25,428 nucleotides of DNA. Origin: Chara braunii. Taxonomy: Eukaryota; Streptophyta; Charophyceae; Charales; Characeae. Position 1 is the first letter of the stretch; the number at the start of each line of letters is the position of its first letter. The position numbers and the translations under genes were made by a program. The notes under the pieces were generated by a model. The model saw nothing but the letters and a program-made list of their open reading frames with translations. It was not told where the DNA came from and searched no databases. Below are positions 17,289 through 25,428 of this stretch, piece after piece. Where the stretch lies: contig BFEA01000835.1 of assembly GCA_003427395.1 (NCBI GenBank), positions 20,633 through 46,060 on the forward strand. Direction: 5' to 3'.

Positions 17289-19129
17289 ATGACGTCACCG
17301 CCTCCACACAATGCTTCCCTTCGAACAGAATGCGAAAATAAAATAATCAAGGGGATCATAGAAGACTGTTATGCAAATGACATTCTTCCTGAAGAATTCG
17401 CCCCAAGCATAGCAGACGCTGGCCAGGATTACGTGCGGATGGTCGTCAACAAAGATTTCTATGAAAACCAAGCCGAATGGCTTGACGAACATGCAATATC
17501 TGTCCAATTCGAGAATGACTCCAGAGCGCTTCCAGCTTCGGTGAAAAACAGACTGATCTGCATATACGAGGATGGATGGTCCCTGGCAGCGGATCTGAAT
17601 ATACCCCCAAAGCACGGAGTATTCAGATGTGATGGTAGGAACCTGGTCACGTATGTGGCCAACTCTGACAAAATTGCAAAATGGATGATTTTGAAAGGTT
17701 CAGATAAAATAACACTGGATGGAAAAAACTACACCATCCGTTTCAGACCCTGGATGAATGAGAACGAACTCTTTGATTGGAACGAAGCACAAAAATTCCA
17801 ATACTTCTCGATCAAAGTCATTCAGGTCCCCATCTCAGTCCTCCCCCATCTGAAAGGGGCTATTCAGAAGGCTTTCGGCAGGATCCTGAAGACGCATGAG
17901 GCCTTCGCTAATCCGATTTCGCCGGACCTTTGGAACATCAGATTCGATATGGAATCGACGGTTCGTCTGTCTTACAAACAACACTTGATCATAGACATGT
18001 TGGACGATGGGTGGGTAGACCTTAATGTGGCATGTGCTGACTCCGCGTGGTGTAAGAAATGTCGTAAATACTTTCATACAGACGAGGACGACAATTGCCC
18101 ATTCAACATGAAATCCTCGATCCGCAGAAAGTCTTTCAAGGATGCTGTCAAAAGCTCAGACAAGGTAATTCCCAAGAACGATCAGCTGTCAAATGGCCAC
18201 AAGCCCCCTTCCTCTTAGAAACCTGTGGAAGAACCCAGGAGGGTAATGGAGAAAAAAAGTAACATTGAGGATGAGGAAGAGGACTTAAATAAGTCCTCAA
18301 AACAAGGCGATCCCCACAAGACTGGGAAAGAGGCCAACCGTGTTACCCTGAGAATCAGCATCTCCTCCCATAAAAGGGACTTATCGAAGAGAAAGAAACT
18401 TGGCAAGGAAAAGGGCAAGAAGCCACTGTCTTGGAAACCCAAGAAACAGGTTAGTGCCGAGGTATCGAAACCCTCCACCCCATCTTCATCAGCCACTATG
18501 AAGACAAAGGAATGGAGGGGTTCGGAAGGGGAGGAGGAGGAGAGGAAGGAACCTACGGGGGAAAAGGGAGAAATCTCAGAAGGAGATGCGAAGGTCCCAT
18601 CGACAGGCAGCCAAGGCTCAATGGAAATGGACATCTCCCTTACCCCCCAAGGTACACCCCCTCCCTCGTCCACCCCCCCTCCCCTCCCCTCCTCTGCCCA
18701 TTTGGATAAACTGAGCGTGATAATGAAAAAGTTGGATGAAGCAATGATGGGATTTATCCCACCTGTCCCCACTGTGATCCCAACAGCCTTAAGCGATGAT
18801 CAGAAAGGGCTGGAGGAAGTAACAGATCATTATAAGCACACTACAGAAAAGGGGCAGGAGACTCCGCTGGCTCCTGAGTTCAAAGCTACCGGCTCAGACA
18901 CTGTTAAATCCAAAAAAAAAAAAAAAAAAAAAGGAACAACAAGGGAGGGGGAAAACCAAATGTTTTCACCATCTCTCCCCTCGTAACCCCCACACCAACA
19001 GGTGGCGTAATGAAAAGGCTCAAAGCCAACGATGAGAGGGCCATCCCGCTGTCACACAACACTGCTGAGAACCCCAGGGAGGAAAGCCCCCCTCTGGAGA
19101 AGAGGAAAAGGTCCCTGAATCTTAACTAA
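17289..19129 (+). pseudogene. LINE ORF1, nucleic-acid-binding protein, one stop and one frame change
   Basis: ATG 17289 has a good context (CAAAAATGAC). The same frame is open further upstream but without an ATG. About 613 codons would result. Residues 60-220 resemble the RRM-like DUF4283-type region of plant L1 ORF1 proteins in general pattern (WMILKGSDKITLDG, RFRPWMNE..FDWNEAQKFQYFSIKVIQVP). A knuckle follows: C255-x2-C258-x4-H263-x6-C270, with a further C249. Its H-C spacing of six differs from the usual four. The C-terminal third is low complexity (K, E, S, P) and ends in basic MKRLKAND and EKRKRSLNLN segments that could bind RNA or act in nuclear import. TAG at 18216 (codon 310) interrupts the frame. 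At A21 (18912-18932) the current frame runs into a stop at 18986, whereas the -1 frame continues to TAA 19127-19129. Confidence 0.8.
18912..18932 (+). other. A21 run inside ORF1 where the frame must shift by -1
   Basis: Twenty-one A give seven lysines in the upstream frame. The sequence after the run (GGAACAACAAG) is coding-like only in the -1 frame, which remains open to 19127. Loss of one A from an ancestral A22, polymerase or reverse transcriptase slippage, or -1 ribosomal slippage on A-AAA-AAG would each fit. Confidence 0.7.
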
Positions 19130-19135
19130 AAAATA

Positions 19136-22100
19136 ATGTTTATTAGCTTTGCTCTGCCTATCAAAACAATATCACGAAAATGCAAGAAAATCAGCCAAGT
19201 ACTTGTACCCCTGATATGTGGCATGTTCCAATCAGAGGCGGCAATCCTCCTAATGCGGCATAAAGATGAGGGGTGCTCAATCCCTGCCACCACAGTCCAA
19301 GCCCAACCAACAAAAGAACAGGCATTAGACCTGACAAACAGAGTGATTCTCAAACATGGGGGGGAGGTCCTCCCATGCAAGATGGGAAGACACGTGGTAA
19401 AGCTAGGTGAAGAAAGATCAATCCTTCTTCACTTTGCTCCCATTCTGCTTTCCTCCCTCAAGGAGGAAGTGTTAAACGAGAGCCCTCAAATCTTCTTCTG
19501 GCTAAAGTTGAGCGCTCTGTTGTCTCCACACGGTGCCGAGGAGAAAATACTTGTCCTTCCCAACATCACAGCCTCCATGATGTTAGAATGGTTGGGTGAC
19601 ACGGAAAGAAGGGACATCATGATGTCCACGAAATTCACCCAAAGTCTGCATACGATCAACGGACTATCGGAAACAGCAGCATGCTCCCTCTCAGAACCCA
19701 GTACCCGCATCCAAATCCCAGGCGGCAGAGACCACTCTGATGGCTTGCCGAATAGGTTCAGGATCGCTTGTTGGAATCTCAGAGGGTTGGGTAACACATC
19801 CGATCGCCACAAAAAATCCGGACTCATATCTTGGATACACAAACACAGTGTACAAATCATCTGCATACAAGAAACGAAATTAAATGCGGAAAAAATAGCA
19901 GGAATCCAGAATTGGTGGACAAGGCCCCTGCTGTGGGCTCGAAGGGGGGGACGACAATCCTGTTACACAAGGACTTGGAGGTAACGGTAATAGACTCCTA
20001 TCAGGATCCTAAGGGGAGATGGTTGTGGGTGAAATTGGCAGTAGAGGACGAGGACTGGACAATCATGACTGTCTATGCCCCCGTCTAGTATACAGAAAGA
20101 ATTAATTTTCTGACCTCACTCCCAGCAGTCATCCCGGACGTAGAGAACCTAATTATAACAGGAGATTGGAATACCACTATGAACCCTGGACTGGATTCCC
20201 CTTCCCCAACGCCAATCAGGCAAGACGCGTTGATGTTGGCCTCCTTCATAGACTCACAAAGTATGACCGACACATTCAGAATTCTAAGCCCGGAGAGCTC
20301 GCGACACACCTGGTATGGCCCAAAACCCTCAACACCAACTCTCCCTCCCAGTAGAAGGCTATATTTCATCCTAGCAAGGGGAAAGGTCTGGGACAGGTGC
20401 ATTTGGAGTGACATTATTGATAATGAGTCCCTCTCGGACCACTATCCAATAGGAAAGAACATCCTAGCTAAAAAACAGTTTGAGAAGATCAGACTTCCAT
20501 TCCGTTTGAACACGACAGTTCTCAAAGATCCGGGCATCCCAGCTTGGGTGAAAGAACAAATGACAAAATGGATGGAAGCCAATGACTGGTTCCTAGACGA
20601 GTACACATGGGTAGAAACCTGCATAGGCATCATTACAGCGGCCCTCAAAACCTTCTCCAGAATGAAGGCAGCTAACCGTTCTTGGACAGAAACCCAAATC
20701 CGCAAGGCCATAGCCTGTGCTCAGTAGAACATGGGCAAGGACCAGTACGCAGACCACTACTGGGCCAACAAACGTATATCCAGCCTGGCACAACTTGAAG
20801 TCCTAGAGGTAAAGAAACAGGAAGACAGGCTCCAGTGCCTGAAAATTAGGGGGCTGGTGGGCTACGACAGAATGACAAAGGAGACTTTCAGAGCCCTCAT
20901 TCTGAAGCAATCAAAGCCACTCCTCAGGGAATTCTCCTATCCATTTGATCCCCAAGCACCAATCGCAGAGGGCACAGAAACCATGTGCAAATATGTCACC
21001 GAATATTTCAAGGAGATAGTGTCCACAATGAGACCCTATGAATCAGTGGAAACAAACCTCTCCTCCAACTCTGCATTTTGGGACAAACTGCCTACGGTGA
21101 TATCCCACATAGACAGGACCGCCCTGGACCTACCCTTCTCTAATCATGAGCTTCACCTAGCAACTAAAAAGATGGCTCTCGGAAAATGCCCAGGCCTGGA
21201 CGGCCTCCCAATTGAGCTTTTCCTCTGCGCCTAGGACAACTTTGCCCCTTTCCTATGCCAAATCTATAATATCTCACAGACATCAGGTAAGCTGCCCAAA
21301 GTATGGCTAAAAGGGGTCATTTCCTTACTGTACAAAAAAGGGGACAAAAGGGAGGTTATAAATTACAGACCCATCTCAGTCTTGAATGTCATCTATAAGA
21401 TTATAGCAAAGGCCTTGGCCTTAAGGCTAGCGGACATCCTACCGAGACTAGTGGGTCTCGAACAAGGTGCCTTCGTCAAGGGAAGAACGATATTTGACAA
21501 CATTTTGTCGACGATTCAGGCTCTAGAAGTCTTGGCGGCCAAAAGACTGAACATTGTCCTCCTTCTACTTGACATGGAGAAGGCCTACGACAAAGTAGGA
21601 TGGGCCTTCGTGTTCACCACACTATCAAGAATGGGTTTTGGTAATGGATTTTGCATGTCGGTCAAAGCCATGTACACAGAGGCTACATCCACAGTAATAG
21701 TCAATGGGAGACTCTCCCCGGACTTCTCGCTAACCAGGTCACTTAGACAGGGATGTTCCCTCGCACCTCTCCTATTCGTCCTACAGCTAGAGGTTTTACT
21801 CCACAACATTCGGTCCAATGATAATATAACAGGCCTAAGTATCCCCCACTCAATCCACTGGAAAGGGGGTGCATTGGCTGATGACCTAACAATAGCAAGC
21901 GCCAACACCACTCAATTATTAATCGCACTAAAGGAAGTAATTGACGACTACTGCACGCTTTCTGAAGCTTCCATAAACTGGGGAAAATCCGCGTTCATAC
22001 TCCCAGAACCTTTCGAACTCTGCATAGACTGGGGTCTGAAACAAATCCCAGCCAACTCGTCTGACCGTTTCTTAGGAGTTCAAGTTTCCTTATCCGACTG

Positions 22101-23979
22101 TGCCAAAGTTCAAGATGCCATAGTAACCGACAAGGTGATGGCTCGAATTCTGGGATGGGCCAGGAATTTTAAACTGTCCCTAATGGGCAGGGCATTGGTC
22201 ACCTCAGCGGCAACCTTTTCCATTCTCTGGTTCCCCCTCTCTGTGCATCTGCTGGGTGAGGAGGCTTACCGCAAAATCAAGTATGTCACAACCCGTTTCA
22301 TCTGGAAACCAGTGGCTTCGGACCTCCAAGGCTACCTCAGCAACGTGGCCTGGGAAACAATATGCTTTCCAAGAGATCAAGGGGGCTTGGGCATCTTAGA
22401 CCCAGCCCACCAGAACATGGCCCTGTTATCCAAATGGCCAGTTCAGGCCATGCTAGATAACGGAAAAAAAAAATGGATCGCCTTTGCCGAATTCATCCTT
22501 ATGGAAGAATGGGAGCTCACACAACCAAGCCATGTTTGGCTGTGCTTCCTTATAAAATCATTTTGCAAAAGGCAAATGAAATCCACAGTCTGGGGCAACA
22601 TCATGACGGCATGGAATAAAACCAGACCTACCATCCAGAAAGAATCAGTCTCCAAGACCCAGATCCTCAACCAAATCTTGTTTGAAAATGTTTGGATCAG
22701 CCACCAGACAGACGGCCCCCCCTCAGCAGATTCCAGCCCGGGCGCCTTTGGTAGATCTTGGATAGAAAAAGGGGTGATCCAAGTAAGAGACATCTGGGAC
22801 CCGATCACAAAAGACTGACTCTCTTTCAAAGACCTCAGGGTAAAGCTTCCAAGGATCCACAACTTGAACGCAAATTACAGCAGAATCTTAGAATGCCTTC
22901 CTCCCCACTGGGCATCCGCCATCAGGTCTGAATCAGAATATGCACCAGGCTCATGGTTAAAGGAGGCGGGAGATGGGAACACAATCTGGAAAGTCTTAGG
23001 TCCAGACCTAAAACCAGGCACAAAAGTCCAGGTCTGGCAACTAATGCCAAACAAAAAGTTGACGAAGCAACTCAAATGCATTGAGGAGACCCTGACACCA
23101 TCCACAGCAGACTGTGAAGAGGTCAGAGTCCTGGAAACAGTCCAAAACAATAAACAGATTTGCTCCCTTCTCCCGATGAATGTGGCTAACCTGAGAGTAG
23201 AACCACTCCTCATAGGGTGGAGAAACCATTCCCAGGAGCCAACCCATAGTGTCCGAAACTCCGGAGGTTTCACCCCCCTCTACAAGTACAATCCCAAGTG
23301 TGGGGTAAGAGTGCTAAGGGACCGGGTCAAAAAGAAACCCATCCTGACAGCAAGAAAGAGGGCTCGATTATCCCATAATGCCCAGGTTTCGGATACAGAC
23401 ATGACAGACCTCTGGAAACTGCTAAAGAAACTTCCTTCACAAAGAAACGCATCGTTACTCTGGCTACAATCTCTTCAGGTTACTGCAACGGCAGTCTGGT
23501 TGAAGGCCCAAGGCATGCAGGCAAACGAGTCCTGTATCAGATGTAATTGGGCATGGGAAAATGCCGCTCACCTATGGAGAGTCTGTCCGGATTCGGAAGC
23601 TTGCTGGGAATGGTGGAAGGAAAGGCGGAGACTTTTAGGCCTCCCACCTGATATCTGGACGGATGACTTCATTCTTCACGCCAAAATCCCAGCCACTAGC
23701 CCGGTGCCCAAGACAACGGGGTTCATAGCCCACACTTGCAGGGGCATTTTGCTCGAAGCAATATGGCGCCGCAGAAATGACCTCCTCTTCAAGGGGGAAA
23801 GAAAGGACCTCAAACACATTTTTAACCGCATACTGGTGGAAATCAGGACTACAGTTTTCAGCGAATGGAAAACCAAGAGCCTGGTCCGTATATGCAAGAC
23901 ATGGGCGCATGAGAACAAGTTTGCAAGCATTAACAACGAGGGTAAACTGGTAATTGCCAAATGGCTATTGGAAGGATAA
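19136..23979 (+). pseudogene. LINE ORF2: N-terminal extension, endonuclease, reverse transcriptase, zinc domain
   Basis: ATG 19136 follows the ORF1 stop by 6 nt. The first 204 or so residues are unrecognised. Endonuclease: ACWNLRGLG (Asn codon 19775), IQETKL (Glu 19871), ITGDWNT (Asp 20164, Asn 20170) and LSDHYP (Asp-His 20437-20442). The usual R-L-D-x-x-L Asp appears as Tyr (RRLYFIL, codon 20362). Reverse transcriptase: LLYKKGDK, NYRPIS (21361), LLDMEKAYD (catalytic Asp 21571), RQGCSLAPLLF (21745) and LADD (21877-21885, usually FADD). Zinc segment C-x2-C-x8-H-x4-C at 23533-23586, then EAIWRRRN. TAA stop 23977-23979. Defects: one base lost near 19917 (NWW to DKAPAVG) and stops TAG 20086, TAG 20725, TAG 21232 and TGA 22816, all in the same downstream frame. 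With one base restored the length is exactly 1615 codons. Confidence 0.9.
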
Positions 23980-24190
23980 GTCACTAAGAGATGTCGTGCC
24001 TAATTTGGACCACTTTGTCACCATGCCCCAGGTGGGGGACTCTTCTTCTTCCCTCCTGATTTGTCCCTTTCTGTCTTTTATCATTAATTAGTCCAGTTGC
24101 TGTTTTTTTTTGCTGAAAGAGGCTTTATGGGACGCTGGACCCAGTTTCCAGCAAAAGCCTAAGCTGGGTAATGGCCTCAGTTTTTCCTCC
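23980..24190 (+). other. LINE 3' untranslated tail with hairpin
   Basis: About 210 bp after ORF2. It holds a perfect hairpin GCTGGA (24134-24139), 7-nt loop, TCCAGC (24147-24152), preceded by a T9 run (24104-24112). There is no poly-A end; the tail runs into the GGGGGCCAAGTCCC motif at 24191. Either the true end is not A-tailed or it was lost or interrupted. Confidence 0.5.
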
Positions 24191-24213
24191 GGGGGCCAAG
24201 TCCCACTAGCAGC
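24191..24213 (+). repeat. Solo copy of the foldback end motif
   Basis: GGGGGCCAAGTCCCACTAGC (continuing AGC) equals the left ends of the foldback elements at 24752 and 25112, but no matching right arm follows. It lies exactly where the LINE tail becomes unrecognisable. Confidence 0.65.
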
Positions 24214-24751
24214 TCGGAAGGAATAGGAATGAGAACCGCTCGTGTGTGCGACATGCCTGCCAGCCGTAGATGGTCGGGGATCGGACGGTGAAGGTTCTTA
24301 TTATTTCGGCAAGCGTGGAAAACGTTATTTTCTTTTTTGTCATTGGCCGTCACATGTCGGTGTACATGTTTTTCAGCAGTGGACTGGTTGTCATTCCTGG
24401 CGGGGGTGTTGGGAGGTCCGGAACGGAGACCCCTCTGTGGTGGAACTTCGATGGAAGGTCGTGAGAAAAAAAAAGTAAGAAAATGTAAAAAACACTCGCA
24501 CGCAGACTGTAACGTGGCTCATCGTGGGTCAGTACGGTTGGTACCCAGTGGGGAATGCATGGAGTCCGTTTTTCGAGGCATGGAATGATCATCGTGCCCT
24601 CCCATAGGTTGTCAGTCCCAATGCCTGTAGCGCGCACACCGTGAACGGCAGGAACGTCAGGCGAATCATGAACAGACGGTGGCAAAATGAAATTCAGTCC
24701 GTTTAGCTTACTAGCGTGCGTGAGGTAGGAGAAAGGTGGGGTCTCCGACCG
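24214..24751. other. No gene seen
   Basis: About 540 bp between the solo end motif and foldback element A. Open frames on both strands overlap each other and match nothing known to me. It could be the interior of a larger element bounded by the two direct copies of the end motif. Confidence 0.45.
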
Positions 24752-24921
24752 GCGGCCAAGTCCCACTAGCAGCGTTGAGCTACCTCAACGCCTGAATCTA
24801 GACGTGTTTGTGGACAGGTGCAGTTCAGGAAACTCAACAACATTTCGAAACATCTGCGCTGTAATTCGCGTACAGATACAGGCGTTGAGGTGGCTTAACG
24901 CTGGTAGTGGGACTTAGCCCC
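24752..24921. mobile_element. Foldback element A (170 bp)
   Basis: The left arm starts GCGGCCAAGTCCCACTAGCA; the right arm, reverse complemented, starts GGGGCTAAGTCCCACTACCA. Pairing continues through AGCGTT.AGC.ACCTCAACGCCTG.ATCT, about 50 bp with some mismatches. Within the left arm GCGTTGAG-CTAC-CTCAACGC (24772-24791) is itself a perfect 8-bp hairpin. The right arm has the matching GCGTTGAG-GTGG-CTTAACGC. The centre has GTTCAG-GAAA-CTCAAC. No coding capacity, no clear target-site duplication. Confidence 0.65.
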
Positions 24922-24926
24922 GGGGG

Positions 24927-24986
24927 AGGTGGGTCGTGTCCCAGGGTGCAGCCAGAGTTGGCTGCACCTTGGGCCAAGTCCCACCT
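24927..24986. repeat. 60-nt hairpin with related end sequence
   Basis: Arms of 28 nt (24927-24954 and 24959-24986) around a GAGT loop. The inner ten pairs GGTGCAGCCA/TGGCTGCACC are perfect, and four mismatches lie further out. The right arm contains GGGCCAAGTCCCACCT, the same end motif as the foldback elements on either side. Confidence 0.75.
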
Positions 24987-25111
24987 ACCTGTATCCTTCA
25001 TTTGTGAGCATAGATTGCATAGACCCAATGGTCAGATATGAAGCAGGGGGATAAGCGGGGCTTAGCTCCTGGAGAAAAAGCATATGGGCGCTCGTTTAAT
25101 TCATGTGGCCC

Positions 25112-25279
25112 NAGGGGCCAGGTCCCGCTAGCAGCGTTGAGTTTCCTAAACGCCTGAATCTGGATGCTTCCGTGGAGATGTGCGGTTGAGAAAACTCAAC
25201 GCGATTTCTGCACATATCCACATACACGTCCAGATTCAGGCGTTGAGGAAACTCAACGCTGCTAGTGGGACTTGGCCCC
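25112..25279. mobile_element. Foldback element B (about 166 bp)
   Basis: Arms of 70 nt (25114-25183 and 25210-25279) agree at about 61 positions by eye, starting GGGGCCARGTCCCRCTAGCA. The 26-nt centre carries GTTGAG-AAAA-CTCAAC (25185-25200). The right arm contains a perfect GCGTTGAG-GAAA-CTCAACGC hairpin (about 25240-25259). Left-arm changes such as TAAACGC break the equivalent hairpin there. One ambiguous base (N) at 25112. Non-coding. Confidence 0.72.
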
Positions 25280-25364
25280 AGGTGACACCTGGAAGGGAAT
25301 GTATGTGGCCCCTACTACGTCCACATGAAAGATAAAATACCCATGAAAGATAAATGGTTCACGT

Positions 25365-25367
<3 letters not shown>

Positions 25368-25428
<61 letters not shown>
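25368..25428. repeat. (CT)n microsatellite at the window end
   Basis: About 30 CT units running off the end of the window. Confidence 0.97.

Larger units (their letters stand above)
16742..24190 (+). mobile_element. Nearly full-length, inactivated L1-type LINE retrotransposon
   Basis: The order is 5' duplicated monomers (16742-17225), ORF1 (17289-19129), a 6-nt spacer, ORF2 (19136-23979) and a 3' untranslated tail to about 24190. The assignment rests on the AP-type endonuclease and LINE reverse transcriptase motifs in ORF2, a CCHC-type ORF1 and the absence of long terminal repeats, integrase or RNase H. Known LINE biology is target-primed reverse transcription by the ORF2 protein on nicked DNA with ORF1 as RNA chaperone. 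This copy carries two single-base frame changes and five premature stops, so it should be unable to move by itself. Length accounting (one missing base per ORF) suggests recent activity. The left end is uncertain. No poly-A tail is visible at the right end, where a foldback-type sequence begins. Confidence 0.85.

Noticed and set aside
20085-23984. Minus-strand frames of 60-140 residues opposite LINE ORF2
   Set aside because: Antisense shadows of a clear plus-strand protein with reverse transcriptase motifs.

Overview
The window looks like nuclear DNA from a land plant or a close algal relative (a streptophyte). The evidence is a long L1-type LINE whose ORF2 has the plant-like endonuclease start ACWNLRGLGN, a zf-RVT-type zinc-binding segment and no RNase H, together with abundant microsatellites, tRNA-like segments and two gaps or ambiguities typical of a draft assembly. 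A charophyte such as Chara is a guess from the unusual ORF1 and the microsatellite load; the sequence alone does not prove it. I found no intact host protein gene, no rRNA, no CRISPR array and no bacterial-style operon.

Layout. 1-2060: microsatellites and small tandem repeats. 2079-2867: a 5'-truncated LINE 3' end with an A-rich tail. 2868-5900: low-complexity DNA (poly-C, about 500 bp of nearly pure purine, TCC, GAT and GGA runs), with one weak exon candidate at 5029-5189. 5912-7556: tRNA-like sequences on each strand, a 58-bp tandem duplication, a perfect 12-bp hairpin and a 425-bp element whose 15-bp inverted repeats begin and end in TTAA. 7645-10119: a stretch dense in perfect short hairpins, with a candidate intron in front and a degenerate minisatellite of about 53 bp embedded (9195-9750). 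11741-11990: a repeat of about 30 bp period built on AAATRCCCCT. 12060-12508: a GATA microsatellite broken by 255 Ns. 12509-16740: AT-rich to mixed intergenic DNA with no gene I can support.

16742 to about 24190: a nearly full-length but dead LINE. It has duplicated 5' monomers, ORF1 (RNA-binding type with a CCHC knuckle), a 6-nt gap, then ORF2 (about 200 residues of unknown function, AP-type endonuclease, reverse transcriptase, zinc domain, C-terminal domain). ORF1 has one TAG stop and one frame change at an A21 run. ORF2 has one single-base loss and four in-frame stops. Restoring one base in each ORF gives a whole number of codons (614 and 1615), so the copy is young.

24191-25279: a cluster of foldback elements sharing the end motif GGCCAAGTCCCACTAGCAG. 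Two of them (about 170 bp) have long imperfect arms that also contain smaller GTTGAG/CTCAAC hairpins. With the hairpin-dense stretch around 8.3-8.9 kb, these are the least explained structures in the window. The window starts and ends in (CT)n, so both ends probably sit in repeats that stopped assembly or extraction.
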